The notes below the pieces were generated by a model that saw only the letters and a list, made by a program, of their open reading frames with translations, was not told where the DNA came from and did not search any database. A program made the position numbers and the translations under genes. A stretch of 64,000 bases of DNA from Calditrichia bacterium (lineage in GTDB: Bacteria > Calditrichota > Calditrichia > RBG-13-44-9 > J075), in contig JACKAP010000005.1 in the NCBI GenBank assembly GCA_020635015.1, positions 227,686 through 291,685 of the forward strand, read 5' to 3'. The first letter of the stretch is position 1, and every line of letters starts with the position of its first letter. Positions 1 through 11,100 of the stretch are shown one piece after another.

Positions 1-67
1 CCTGAATTTTCATACGACCAGAAGTCAATTGATCACAATTACCGAACTTTTACCCCTGTCCGTTTTT

Positions 68-93
68 CCCCATTAACCCATCAACCCATTAAC
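68..93. repeat. Tandem word repeat after secA
   Basis: Three tandem copies of a CCCATTAAC / CCCATCAAC word lie 14 bases beyond the secA stop. The same word recurs as an inverted pair at 37069-37151, so it is a dispersed low-complexity intergenic element rather than a local accident. No terminator-like hairpin is visible in the first 106 bases. Confidence 0.75.
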
Positions 94-106
94 AAAAGCA
101 TTCATC

Positions 107-3074
<2,968 letters not shown>

Positions 3075-3619
3075 TACTATCGTACCTTTCGATTTTCATA
3101 TCGGGAAAAATTCATCTCTCATACGTCTTCAGAACTCAAAAGTTCAGCCGGATAAGTTATGCCCTTGCGCCGGGTAACGCAACTTTTTTTATAGAACGGA
3201 ACGTAGCTTCAATTCGGCTCCGTTAGTGATATTTTGAGTCAGGCATGATATTTTTGTTGATTCGGTGTGACTGAGAATGTAATATGATGTAACTGATGCC
3301 CACGAAAGACTCGAAAGGATACAAAAGGCTTGTAAATCTTTATCGTATTAGAAGATGTTACGCGGTAAACAGGTGTCGTCATTGCGAGCCGCGTATTTTG
3401 CGGCGCGGCAATCTTCCGTGGATCGCTCCCAACGTAACTGCTGTTGGTTGCATCATGCAGGAGATTGCTTCGGCACAAAACGCCTCGCAATGACAGCATC
3501 AATTACATTTTGGTGTATAGTGAGTAACATCAATTATTAGGTGTTCTTTCGCATGTTTCGTGGGCAATTTTTGGAGTCATAGGTAGAAATAGAACCACTA
3601 ACAAATTAGGGAGAAATAT
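3075..3619. other. Intergenic region between divergent secA and propeller gene
   Basis: These 545 bases separate two divergently transcribed genes and should hold both promoters. I see no credible gene: short open frames here have no Shine-Dalgarno site and run through the MITE-like repeat at 3365-3510. A stretch at 3300-3330 resembles the cacgaaagactcg word type seen in other gaps. A purine-rich GGGAGAA just before 3620 is the ribosome binding site of the next gene. Confidence 0.6.
3365..3510 (+). repeat. MITE-like dispersed repeat, copy A
   Basis: A 146-base element with imperfect terminal inverted repeats: GTCATTGCGAG at 3378-3388 and CTCGCAATGAC at 3484-3494. A second copy lies in the opposite orientation at 54992-55136. 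The similarity covers nearly the whole length, including GTAAACAGG at one edge and AATTACATTT at the other. It encodes no protein. GTCATTGCGAG-bordered elements of this kind are known as dispersed repeats in diverse bacteria. Mobility by a transposase acting in trans is inference. Confidence 0.85.
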
Positions 3620-4736
3620 ATGAGCAAAGTTCGGGTTTTGGTCGGTACCCGCAAGGGCGCTTTCATCCTGACCGCAGATGGCAAGCGCGGCAAATGGGAG
3701 GTCAGCGGCCCGCATTTTGGTGGATGGGAAATTTATCATATAAAAGGTTCTCCGGCGGATCCCAACCGGATCTATGCCTCGCAATCGAGCGACTGGTTCG
3801 GGCAGGTGATGCATCGCTCCAGCGACGGCGGCAAGACCTGGGAAACCGTGGGCAACGAATTCAAGTATGACGGCACCCCCGGCACCCACCAGTGGTACGA
3901 CGGCACCCCCCATCCCTGGGAATTCAAGCGGGTCTGGCACCTGGAACCGGCGCCGGACGACCCGGACAGCGTGTACGCCGGGGTGGAAGATGCCGCCCTC
4001 TTTCACTCATCCGACGGCGGTCAAACCTGGCAGGAACTGCCCGGACTGCGCGGCCACGGCACCGGAAAAGACTGGCAGCCCGGCGCAGGCGGCATGTGCC
4101 TGCACACCATCCTGCTCGATCCGCTGAACCGGGGCCGGATTTACGTGGCCATCTCCGCCGCCGGGGCTTTCCGCAGCGACGACGCCGGCAAGACCTGGAA
4201 ACCGATCAACCAGGGCCTGCGCTCCGAATATATTCCCGACCCCAACGCCGAGGTCGGCCACTGCGTGCACCGCATCGCGTTGCATCCCTCGCGCCCGGAA
4301 GTGCTGTTCATGCAGAAGCACTGGGACGTCATGCGCAGCAACGATGCCGGCGACTCCTGGCACGAAGTGAGCGGCAACTTGCCCAGCGATTTCGGGTTTG
4401 TGGTCGATGTGCACGCCCATGAGCCGGATACAATTTACGTCATCCCGATCAAGAGCGACTTCAGAACATTATCCCCCCGAAGGCAAACTGCGGGTCTATC
4501 GCAGCCGCAACGGCGGAAATGAATGGGAAGCGCTCACCAAAGGGCTGCCGCAGAGCGATTGTTACGTCAACGTATTGCGTGATGCAATGGCGGTCGATTC
4601 CCTCACCCCCTGCGGGATCTATTTCGGCACCACCGGCGGCCAGGTGTATGCCTCGGCCGATGCCGGTGACAGTTGGACAGCGATCGTGCGCGATCTGCCA
4701 AAAGTGCTGTCTGTGGAGGCTCAGACGCTGCCATGA
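3620..4736 (+). CDS. Asp-box (BNR) beta-propeller protein, sialidase-like fold, frameshifted
   Basis: Six Asp-box motifs of the type S-x-D-x-G-x-T-W are visible: [40 protein letters not shown] and SADAGDSW. They mark a beta-propeller of the sialidase/VPS10/photosystem-stability-factor type. There is no signal peptide, so it is probably cytoplasmic, and the sialidase catalytic arginine triad cannot be confirmed; the function is unknown. The ATG at 3620 has GGGAGAA upstream. The first frame stops at 4522, but conserved sequence continues in another frame to the TGA at 4734-4736. Removing one T from TT at 4460-4461 restores [19 protein letters not shown] and a continuous protein of about 371 residues. 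It overlaps the next gene by ATGA, which suggests translational coupling and a functional link to the MoaD-like protein. Confidence 0.85.
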
Positions 4737-5029
4737 TCCGGGTTGTGCTGCCACATCATCTGCGAACCCTGGCCCGTTACGACGGCGAAGTGCAGCTCGA
4801 GATTGCCGGAGAGGTGACCCAGCGCGTCATCCTCGACGCGCTGGAAACCCGCTTCCCGGTACTGGCCGGAACCATCCGCGATCATACCACCCGGGAGCGC
4901 CGGGCCTACCTGCGCTTCTTCGCCTGCGGAGAAGATCTATCCTTCGAATCGCCCGATGCCCCGCTGCCGGAGGCAGTCGCATCGGGTGCGGAGCCGTTTA
5001 TTATTCTGGGGGCGATTGCCGGAGGTTAG
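4733..5029 (+). CDS. MoaD/ThiS-family beta-grasp protein ending in Gly-Gly
   Basis: A 98-residue protein starting at the ATG that overlaps the propeller stop (ATGA, 4733-4736). It begins [14 protein letters not shown] and ends IILGAIAGG. This agrees with the ubiquitin-like sulfur-carrier family (MoaD, ThiS), whose C-terminal diglycine is adenylated and thiocarboxylated. No moaE, thiG, thiF or other cofactor gene is nearby, so a role in molybdopterin or thiamine synthesis is not supported by context. The overlap with the Asp-box propeller suggests the two act together; I know this pairing from other genomes but know of no established function. A longer frame opening upstream at 4673 lacks a better ribosome site and would overlap the propeller further. 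Confidence 0.8.
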   Translation: MIRVVLPHHLRTLARYDGEVQLEIAGEVTQRVILDALETRFPVLAGTIRDHTTRERRAYLRFFACGEDLSFESPDAPLPEAVASGAEPFIILGAIAGG

Positions 5030-5063
5030 GGCGTGTTGATTCTGGCTCGCTCCCTTAAAATGA

Positions 5064-5579
5064 TTATTCATCGGCTCTCAATCTAAACTCCCAGCCGCAG
5101 TAATGGTCCCGCACCGGGTCTGGGGGGCAGGCGATGCAGCGGGTTTCGATGCGCGGATCGACCGTCCTGGCAAACTGACTGAATTCCACTGTCCCCACCG
5201 GCTTGCAGGGAAAATCCGGCAACTGTTTGCGGCGGCGGATTTTCTGAACCCGGCATTCCAACATTCGGAAAATCATCGTATGGTCATCTACCCATTCGAT
5301 TTCCTGACGGTTAATGGCGGCATACAGCCGGTACTGCAGAGCTTTTTCCAATGCTTTTAGCCCGCCGTTCGGCGCAATATCAAATGCTTTCATGATGCGC
5401 CGGGCTTCCGCTACCGCAAAACGCTCCCATGATTTCGCATCGAGATCCATGGCGATATCCATTCCGAACCGTTCCTCGGCAGCCAGAAACCAGCAGCCGT
5501 CGTGCGCCAGCCAGTTTTGCGCATACACCTGAACCAACTTGAGCAATGCTTCTCGCGACAGGTTTTGAAAATGGTCCAT
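5064..5579 (-). CDS. DUF6125-like conserved cytosolic protein
   Basis: A 171-residue soluble protein without signal or membrane segments. The C-terminal half carries a cysteine-containing signature: LECRVQ, then LPDFPCK, then RCIACPPD and a closing CGWEF. Conserved proteins of this type (DUF6125, found in anaerobes and deltaproteobacteria) share it, and the four spaced cysteines suggest metal or substrate binding. The function is unknown. I chose the ATG at 5579 because AAAAGGA sits 8 bases upstream. An upstream ATG at 5600 would place that ribosome site inside the gene. It converges with the MoaD-like gene, with 34 bases between the stops. Assignment rests on recalled family signatures and is moderate. 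Confidence 0.65.
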   Translation of the reverse strand: MDHFQNLSREALLKLVQVYAQNWLAHDGCWFLAAEERFGMDIAMDLDAKSWERFAVAEARRIMKAFDIAPNGGLKALEKALQYRLYAAINRQEIEWVDDHTMIFRMLECRVQKIRRRKQLPDFPCKPVGTVEFSQFARTVDPRIETRCIACPPDPVRDHYCGWEFRLRADE

Positions 5580-5648
5580 CGTAATTCCTTTTCGTGCCAA
5601 TGCTTGAAGTGTTTTTCCAGTAATGTTATCGGGTTACGATAAACAGCA

Positions 5649-5680
5649 ATTACCATTTACCATTTGATATTACCATTTGC
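5649..5680. repeat. ATTACCATTT word repeat
   Basis: Three copies of a TACCATTT word lie between the DUF6125-like gene and the gamma-lyase stop. The same word family appears at 8734-8774 and 55851-55924. It is low-complexity intergenic DNA with no visible gene. Confidence 0.65.
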
Positions 5681-5714
5681 TTGCGTCCCTGGGCCGTGCC
5701 GACCCATTCCCCGC

Positions 5715-6914
5715 CTACTCCGGGATCATGTTCAATGCCCGGTCGAGGTCATCCCGCAGATCTTCGAAAGCTTCGCATCCCACCGCGGCCCGCACCAACC
5801 CGTCGCCGATCCCTGATGCTTCCCGCTCCTTTCGGGGTACCGAAGCATGGGTCATGGATGCGGGGTGTTCAATCAGCGATTCCACCCCGCCCAGAGATAC
5901 CGCCAGGGTGAATATTTTCACATTATTCATCACGGTCTTACCGCCTTCCAGACCATTTTTGACCCCAAAGGCGATCATGGCCCCAAAACCGTCCATCTGG
6001 GTTTTGGCAATCTGGTGTTGGGGATGTTCCGGCAATCCGGGATAGCTGACCCAAGTCACCTTGCGGTGTTGCGACAGAAACCGGGCCAACTTTCCGGCAT
6101 TTTCCTGCGCTTTTTCCACCCGCAGCGGCAGGGTGCGAACGCCCCGCAATACCAGCCAGGCCTGGTGGGGATCCATGGTGCCGCCGAACAAATTCAGCAC
6201 CGGCCTAAGCCTGCGGTATATTGCTTCATTCCGGGCAACGATCATCCCTCCGACCACATCGCTGTGTCCGTTGAGGAATTTGGTCAGACTGTGAATCACG
6301 ATATCGGCTCCCAGCTCAAAGGGGCGCTGCAGATAGGGGCTGGCGAAGGTATTATCCACCACCAGCAGCAAATCATGCCGGCGGGCAATTTCCGCAGCTC
6401 CCCGTAGATCCGTAATGCTGATGGTGGGATTTGCCGGGGTTTCGATATAAATCATCCGGGTGTCCGGCAATTGCAGCGCCTGCTCGATCTGCTTGAGGTC
6501 GGCAGTATCAACAAAAGTGGATTTAACCCCATAGCGGGAGAACTCTTTTTCCAGCACCATCCGGGTCGGTCCGTAAACCGAGGCGGTACTGACAATGTGA
6601 GCGCCTTGCTGCAGTAAGGCCAAAAAAACCGTGGTTGCCGCCGCCATCCCGCTTGCGGTTCCCATACCGGCATAGCCGTTTTCCAGGGAGGCAATGCAGT
6701 CTTCCAACGCCCGGGTAGTGGGGTTGCCCATGCGGGTATAAATGTACCCTTCATCTTCTCCCGCAAAACGGGCCGCCCCTTCCGCTGCATTCGGAAAGGA
6801 AAAGGTAGAACTCTGAAAAATCGGTACCGAAACTTCTCCAAAAACTGGCTTTTTCAAACCACCGGCGTGAATCGCCAGAGTTGCTTTGTGCAGGGACAGG
6901 TCTTCTGTTTTCAT
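5715..6914 (-). CDS. PLP-dependent Cys/Met metabolism enzyme (methionine gamma-lyase / cystathionine gamma-lyase family)
   Basis: A 399-residue fold-type-I PLP enzyme of the gamma-elimination/replacement family, cytoplasmic and expected to be tetrameric. Lys212 in SLTKFLNGH forms the internal aldimine and Asp187 in VVDNTF binds the pyridine nitrogen. Tyr60 and Arg61 in YIYTRMGNPT form the phosphate-binding entry shared by the family. Length matches methionine gamma-lyase (about 398). However, the YGCT cysteine of classical methionine gamma-lyases is replaced by proline (YGPT, residues 114-117). Cystathionine gamma-lyase, gamma-synthase or O-acylhomoserine sulfhydrylase activity is therefore equally open. 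AAAGGAG precedes the ATG at 6914. No methionine or cysteine pathway genes are adjacent, and no S-box or similar riboswitch was recognised in the 5' region. Confidence 0.9.
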   Translation of the reverse strand: MKTEDLSLHKATLAIHAGGLKKPVFGEVSVPIFQSSTFSFPNAAEGAARFAGEDEGYIYTRMGNPTTRALEDCIASLENGYAGMGTASGMAAATTVFLALLQQGAHIVSTASVYGPTRMVLEKEFSRYGVKSTFVDTADLKQIEQALQLPDTRMIYIETPANPTISITDLRGAAEIARRHDLLLVVDNTFASPYLQRPFELGADIVIHSLTKFLNGHSDVVGGMIVARNEAIYRRLRPVLNLFGGTMDPHQAWLVLRGVRTLPLRVEKAQENAGKLARFLSQHRKVTWVSYPGLPEHPQHQIAKTQMDGFGAMIAFGVKNGLEGGKTVMNNVKIFTLAVSLGGVESLIEHPASMTHASVPRKEREASGIGDGLVRAAVGCEAFEDLRDDLDRALNMIPE

Positions 6915-7248
6915 GGTGGTTAACTCCTTTTTTATTGATGAATGATTTTAACAAATCGCTTATCATCCAATCACCCTCTCCCCCGGCAGGAAAGACAGAT
7001 ACCGTAAACCGTTTACCATGACTGTAAATACGAAAATCTTGCAGTCCGGGCAGTATCTGTGCTATAGGAATTTAGAAAGAGAACAGGAGTGTTCAAATAG
7101 AAGTTAATATTAACCCAATCTGCTTGAGGAGGGATACTAGGTGAATGAAGTCGAATTCTGTTGTCCCCTAACAGGCATACCCCATCTATCCGTACAACAT
7201 TTTGGCATACCCTGCTCCGGCTCGCAGAACCGCTTCACAGCAATAGTA
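6915..7248. other. Intergenic region with small inverted repeats
   Basis: A 334-base gap upstream of the gamma-lyase and downstream of the phosphoesterase. ACAGATAC at 6989-6996 and GTATCTGT at 7052-7059 form distant arms, and a GTAAACCGTTTAC palindrome (about 7003-7015) lies between them. A LacI-type or other repressor operator is conceivable but unproven. A short plus-strand frame from 7141 runs into the phosphoesterase and shows no coding signal. Confidence 0.4.
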
Positions 7249-7968
7249 TCAATGCCCGGACAACAGCCGCATCGCCAAGAACGCCGGCAACTGGCGGTCG
7301 ATGATATCCTGGTAAGTCACCTTGACCGGATATTCCAATCGCACATATTCCAGTAAGGCGCTGTCGGTGTCATAGATGACGAAGCAGGCTTTCGGATTGC
7401 CGTCGCGGGGCTGGCCGATGCTGCCCACGTTGACGATGTAGCGGTCATTTTTCAGGTCCAGCAGAAAGCGCTCCTGGAGAAACTCGCCCTCGTTATAGGA
7501 ATAAACGGTTGGGATGTGGGAGTGCCCGACAAACACCAGGCGCTGCCGAATCTGGTCCAGGTTCTGACGCGCTTCGTGGTCATAAAAGATGTAATGCCAT
7601 TCATCGGGCTGCTGCGGAGAGCTGTGCACGAACAGGATATTGCCGACTTCATGGGTGAATGGCAGATTGTCCAGGTATGCGGTATTCGCCGGGGTCAATT
7701 GATCGCGGCTCCACAGCACCGCTTCCCGGGCATATTCGTTAAAATAGTAAACATCGGTCAGGCCCAGCACGGCATGATCGTGATTGCCCATCAGGCAGTG
7801 AGCGCAGGATTCTCGAACGAACTCGACGCACTCGTTGGGCCGGGGGCCGTAGCCCACGACGTCGCCGAGACAGATGATTTGTTCAATTGGTTGGGATTGG
7901 ATGTAGGTGAGTGCGGTTTTTAAGGCTTCCAGGTTGGCGTGTATATCGGAAATAACCGCAATTTTCAC
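7249..7968 (-). CDS. Calcineurin-like metallophosphoesterase
   Basis: A 239-residue cytoplasmic phosphoesterase. The dinuclear metal site is complete: D8-x-H10 in SDIHANLEAL, Asp36 in GDVVGYGP, Asn62-His63 in GNHDHA, a histidine in FVHSSP and the final GHSHIP. The GYGPRPNECVE segment places it with MJ0936/YfcE-like or diadenosine-tetraphosphatase-like members. The substrate (phosphodiester or phosphomonoester) is unknown. Its start is GTG at 7966-7968, whose first G is the last base of the nusB TAG stop, so translation is coupled to nusB. Confidence 0.9.
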   Translation of the reverse strand: MKIAVISDIHANLEALKTALTYIQSQPIEQIICLGDVVGYGPRPNECVEFVRESCAHCLMGNHDHAVLGLTDVYYFNEYAREAVLWSRDQLTPANTAYLDNLPFTHEVGNILFVHSSPQQPDEWHYIFYDHEARQNLDQIRQRLVFVGHSHIPTVYSYNEGEFLQERFLLDLKNDRYIVNVGSIGQPRDGNPKACFVIYDTDSALLEYVRLEYPVKVTYQDIIDRQLPAFLAMRLLSGH

Positions 7969-8447
7969 TAGGGATTATCCTTTTGTTCGGTCTTTTTTTT
8001 CCGCTTCAGCGGAAGACTGGCGGCGATGTTTTTGACCAGTTTGTTCTCGGCTTTCAGCTCCTTGTAGATGGAGTCCAAAATCCCGTTGACGAATCTCCGG
8101 CTTTTTAAATTACTAAAATCTTTGCTAATTTCCAACGCTTCGTTTATGGTGACTTCCACCGGGATATCCGGGAAATAGACGATTTCGCACAGCGCCATCC
8201 GGATCAACACCCGGTCCAATACCGCCACCCGCTGATAATCCCAGTTGCGCAGGTGTTTGCGGATCAACTCGTTCAACTCGAGTTCATGCTCGCTCGTTTT
8301 ATAAATTAGATCCAGCGAAAACGATGACAGCTTTTCTTCCAGACTCTCGGCGATCCGGTAGGCAACCGACTCGATTTGCTCTTTCAAGAACTCATTGGAA
8401 AACAACACCTGTAATGCAAGTCTCCGGGCCAGTCGTCGAGAAAGCAT
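7968..8447 (-). CDS. nusB: Transcription antitermination factor NusB
   Basis: A 159-residue all-helical RNA-binding protein. NusB with NusE binds boxA RNA in rRNA antitermination complexes. The family core is present: VAVLDRVLIRMALCEI, then DIPVEVTINEALEISKDFS and the closing RFVNGILDSIYKE. A basic tail follows (KLPLKRKKK-like, residues 145-153). Length is normal, slightly long at the C-terminus. It is first in a two-gene unit with the coupled metallophosphoesterase. ribH and ribE, frequent partners elsewhere, are absent. Confidence 0.93.
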   Translation of the reverse strand: MLSRRLARRLALQVLFSNEFLKEQIESVAYRIAESLEEKLSSFSLDLIYKTSEHELELNELIRKHLRNWDYQRVAVLDRVLIRMALCEIVYFPDIPVEVTINEALEISKDFSNLKSRRFVNGILDSIYKELKAENKLVKNIAASLPLKRKKKTEQKDNP

Positions 8448-8556
8448 ATGTCAAATCCTGCTAGTTAAAATACATTTTATAGCTAACAATACTGAACTTT
8501 TCTAATAGTGAACGTGCGCTTTATCAATGTAGTCGAAATCAGATTCGTGATGATTT

Positions 8557-8637
8557 AGCCCCGGCGCCGCGAAGATCACCGGAATATCCGAGGAATCATT
8601 CAACTCATACCGCGGTGATCTTCGCGGCGCCGGGGCT
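8557..8637. repeat. Perfect 25-bp inverted repeat, possible terminator
   Basis: Arms 8557-8581 and 8613-8637 are perfectly complementary over 25 bases, very GC-rich, with a 31-base loop. A T run follows at 8638-8641. The element is 168 bases beyond the thiolase stop, in the gap before nusB, so it may end the phoH-thiolase transcript; a stem this long and a loop this large are not typical of an intrinsic terminator. The rest of the gap (8448-8804) holds no gene. Confidence 0.8.
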
Positions 8638-8733
8638 TTTGATCCCGATTAGCTAGCTTTAATGGGTATTTAATCCGCGTATATCCGCACCATCTGTGCT
8701 GCACTCGCCCAATACTTTGTTTTTTTAGTTTCA

Positions 8734-8774
8734 ATGAGCATTTACCGCTGAGCATTAAGCATTTACCATTTAGC
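8734..8774. repeat. GAGCATTTACC word repeat
   Basis: Tandem variants of GCATTTACC / GCATTAAGC / ACCATTTAGC lie downstream of the thiolase. They belong to the same word family as 5649-5680 and 55851-55924. Confidence 0.6.
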
Positions 8775-8804
8775 TGCAGCCGCAAGCCGCGCCGAGTCAG
8801 TTCA

Positions 8805-9989
8805 TCAGGCGAGCATCTCCACCACCATCGCCACCGCTTCCCCGCCTCCGATGCAGAGCGTAGCCAGACCGCGGCGTCCGCCGGTGCGGCGCAGGCCATG
8901 GATCAAGGTGGCCAGGATTCGCGCCCCGCTCGCCCCAATCGGATGGCCGAGGGCCACTGCCCCGCCGGAGATATTGACTTTCTCCGGATCGAGTGAGAGA
9001 GCCTGGTTTGCCGCCAGGGTCACCACTGCAAAGGCTTCGTTAATCTCGAAGAGATCGATGTCGCCCACGCCCAGATCGGCCCGCTTCAGCACCCGCTGCA
9101 TGGCATCCACCGGAGCGGTGGTGAACCACTCCGGCGCCTTCGAGGCGGTGGAATAGGCCACGATCTTTGCCAGCGGGGTCACTCCCATCCGTTGGGCTGC
9201 TTCGGCGGACATCACCACCACCGCCGCCGCACCATCGTTGATGGTCGAAGCATTGGCGGCCGTCACGGTGCCGTCTTTCTGGAATACCGGGCGCAGGGTA
9301 GGGATCTTCTCGAAGCGCACCCGGGCGGGTTCTTCATCACTGTCGACCGTAATATCGCCTTTGCGATCTTTGATAGTCACCGGTACGATCTCATCTTTAA
9401 AATGGTTCTCCTTCTGGGCTTTCAGGGCCCGCTCGTAGCTCATCTTGGCAAAAGCATCCTGTTCCTCCCGCGACAGCTTGCACTCGGCGGCGCACAGCTC
9501 CGCGGCATTGCCCATGTGATAATCGTTATACACATCCCACAGGCCGTCACGGATCATGCTGTCGACGATCTCCCCATGTCCCATGCGGTAGCCGAAGCGG
9601 GCTTTCTCCAGCAGGTAGGGAGCATTGCTCATGCTCTCCATCCCCCCGGCCACGATGATCTCGGCATCCCCCAGGGCAATCGCCTGGGCTGCCAGCATCA
9701 CCGCCTTCAGGCCGGAGCCGCACATTTTGTTGATGGTCAGACAACTCACCGAGTTCGGCAACCCGGCATAAATCGCCGCCTGACGTGCCGGCGCCTGGCC
9801 AAGACCGGCCGCCAGCACATTCCCCATGATCACCTTATCGACCTTCTCCGGTGCAACGCCGGCCTTTTTCAGCGCGGCTTTGATCACCTGGCTGCCTAAT
9901 TCCGGCGCCCGCAGGGCTGCCAGCGTGCCTCCATAACTGCCGATCGGAGTGCGTACTGCCGCCGCAATAACAACTTGGTTAGTTTTCAT
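8805..9989 (-). CDS. Acetyl-CoA C-acetyltransferase (thiolase)
   Basis: A 394-residue biosynthetic-type thiolase that condenses two acetyl-CoA to acetoacetyl-CoA, or runs the reverse reaction. The nucleophile Cys90 lies in NKMCGSGLK, His349 in GHPIGASGAR and the second Cys379 in CIGGGEA. NEAFA and GGMESMS motifs are also intact. The open frame extends upstream, but the ATG at 9987-9989 is preceded by AAGGAG at 8 bases and aligns with the family N-terminus (MKTNQVVIAAAVRTPIG). The start overlaps the end of phoH by 11 bases, so the two genes are probably translationally coupled, an unusual pairing. It could serve butyrate, ketone-body, polyhydroxybutyrate or isoprenoid metabolism; context does not decide. 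Confidence 0.95.
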   Translation of the reverse strand: MKTNQVVIAAAVRTPIGSYGGTLAALRAPELGSQVIKAALKKAGVAPEKVDKVIMGNVLAAGLGQAPARQAAIYAGLPNSVSCLTINKMCGSGLKAVMLAAQAIALGDAEIIVAGGMESMSNAPYLLEKARFGYRMGHGEIVDSMIRDGLWDVYNDYHMGNAAELCAAECKLSREEQDAFAKMSYERALKAQKENHFKDEIVPVTIKDRKGDITVDSDEEPARVRFEKIPTLRPVFQKDGTVTAANASTINDGAAAVVVMSAEAAQRMGVTPLAKIVAYSTASKAPEWFTTAPVDAMQRVLKRADLGVGDIDLFEINEAFAVVTLAANQALSLDPEKVNISGGAVALGHPIGASGARILATLIHGLRRTGGRRGLATLCIGGGEAVAMVVEMLA

Positions 9990-11016
9990 GACGAGGTTCT
10001 CCTTCATGGTTATTTCCGTTGCCTTGCTTCGCATATTGGTCATACGCCTGAATAATATCGCGCACCAGCCGGTGCCGCACCACATCAGTGCGGTCGAAAT
10101 AGATAAAATCGATTCCTTCGACATTCTTGAGGATTTCCTGGATCTCCAGCAGTCCCGAATTCGAACGTTCCGGGAGATCGACCTGGGTAATATCGCCATT
10201 GACGATCGCTTTCGAATTCACCCCCAGCCGGGTCAGGAACATCTTCATCTGCATCGAAGTTGCGTTTTGGGCCTCATCGAGGATCACGAAGGCATTGTTG
10301 AGGGTACGCCCGCGCATGAAGGCCAGGGGAATCACCTCGATGATGCCCTGTTCGGTGTATTTCAGGATCAATTCTTTGGGAAGCATATCTTCCAGGGCGT
10401 CATAGAGCGGCCGCAGATAGGGATCGATCTTCTCCTTATAGTCGCCGGGCAGGTATCCCAGGCTCTCCCCCGCCTCCACTGCCGGCCGGGCCAGCACGAT
10501 CTTTTTCACCCGTTTTTCCTTCAGTGCCGCCACCGCAAAAGCGACCGCCATATAGGTCTTTCCGGTACCGGCCGGCCCGATCACCACCAGCAGATCATGC
10601 TTGCGGATGGCGTCGGCCACCCGCTGCTGCCCCTCGGTGCGCGCCTTGATGTAGCCCTGCTTGGTAAAGAGGATCACTTCATCCAGTTCCTTCTTGGAGT
10701 CGGTCACTTCCGCGCGGCGGCCCGATTCCCGGGAATGAAAATCGGCTTTGACCACGTGCACCACCGTCTCCACGTCTTCCCGGGAGAGGTGGCCGTTTTT
10801 ATTAGCAATGAAAATCAATTCGCTGATGATATTTTCGATCTGGTCAAGTTCATTCTGCGGACCGCGGATTTTCAATTGATTCCCGCGGGCGATTAGTTGA
10901 ACCGGAAAATTTTTTTCGATGATTTGCAAATGCTGATCGCCGACGCCGTAAAGGATGATCGGTTCGATTTTGTCGATCGTCAACACAATTTCCAGTTCAG
11001 CTCCACTATTCTTCAT
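9979..11016 (-). CDS. phoH: PhoH-family ATPase
   Basis: A 345-residue PhoH-like P-loop ATPase, cytoplasmic and implicated in RNA metabolism. An N-terminal KH-like segment (residues 1-75) is followed by Walker A GPAGTGKT (147-154), ARPAVEAGESLGYLPGD and Walker B VILDEAQ (244-250), then the arginine-containing DVVRHRLV near the C-terminus. AAAGG precedes the ATG by about 7 bases. The usual partner ybeY is missing; instead the gene overlaps the thiolase. Upstream lies the 11101-11156 inverted repeat. Confidence 0.95.
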   Translation of the reverse strand: MKNSGAELEIVLTIDKIEPIILYGVGDQHLQIIEKNFPVQLIARGNQLKIRGPQNELDQIENIISELIFIANKNGHLSREDVETVVHVVKADFHSRESGRRAEVTDSKKELDEVILFTKQGYIKARTEGQQRVADAIRKHDLLVVIGPAGTGKTYMAVAFAVAALKEKRVKKIVLARPAVEAGESLGYLPGDYKEKIDPYLRPLYDALEDMLPKELILKYTEQGIIEVIPLAFMRGRTLNNAFVILDEAQNATSMQMKMFLTRLGVNSKAIVNGDITQVDLPERSNSGLLEIQEILKNVEGIDFIYFDRTDVVRHRLVRDIIQAYDQYAKQGNGNNHEGEPRHEN

Positions 11017-11100
11017 AAACGCCTTTCACGCTGCTTTCGATGAGTATCCAGGGCTTATATCTTCGATACGGTAAACGGGATTTATGCCAACTATTTCATG

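Noticed and set aside
3296..3540. Short plus- and minus-strand frames across 3239-3540
   Set aside because: They lie in the MITE-like element and have no coding signals.
6960..7060. Possible LacI-type operator or SAM riboswitch before the gamma-lyase
   Set aside because: Only short arms are visible and no riboswitch consensus was found; too weak to call.
7141..7356. A 71-codon plus-strand frame before the phosphoesterase
   Set aside because: Half of it is antisense to the phosphoesterase; no homology or ribosome site.
9990..10199. N-terminal extension of the thiolase
   Set aside because: It overlaps phoH and lacks the ribosome site; the family start and AAGGAG at 9989 are preferred.
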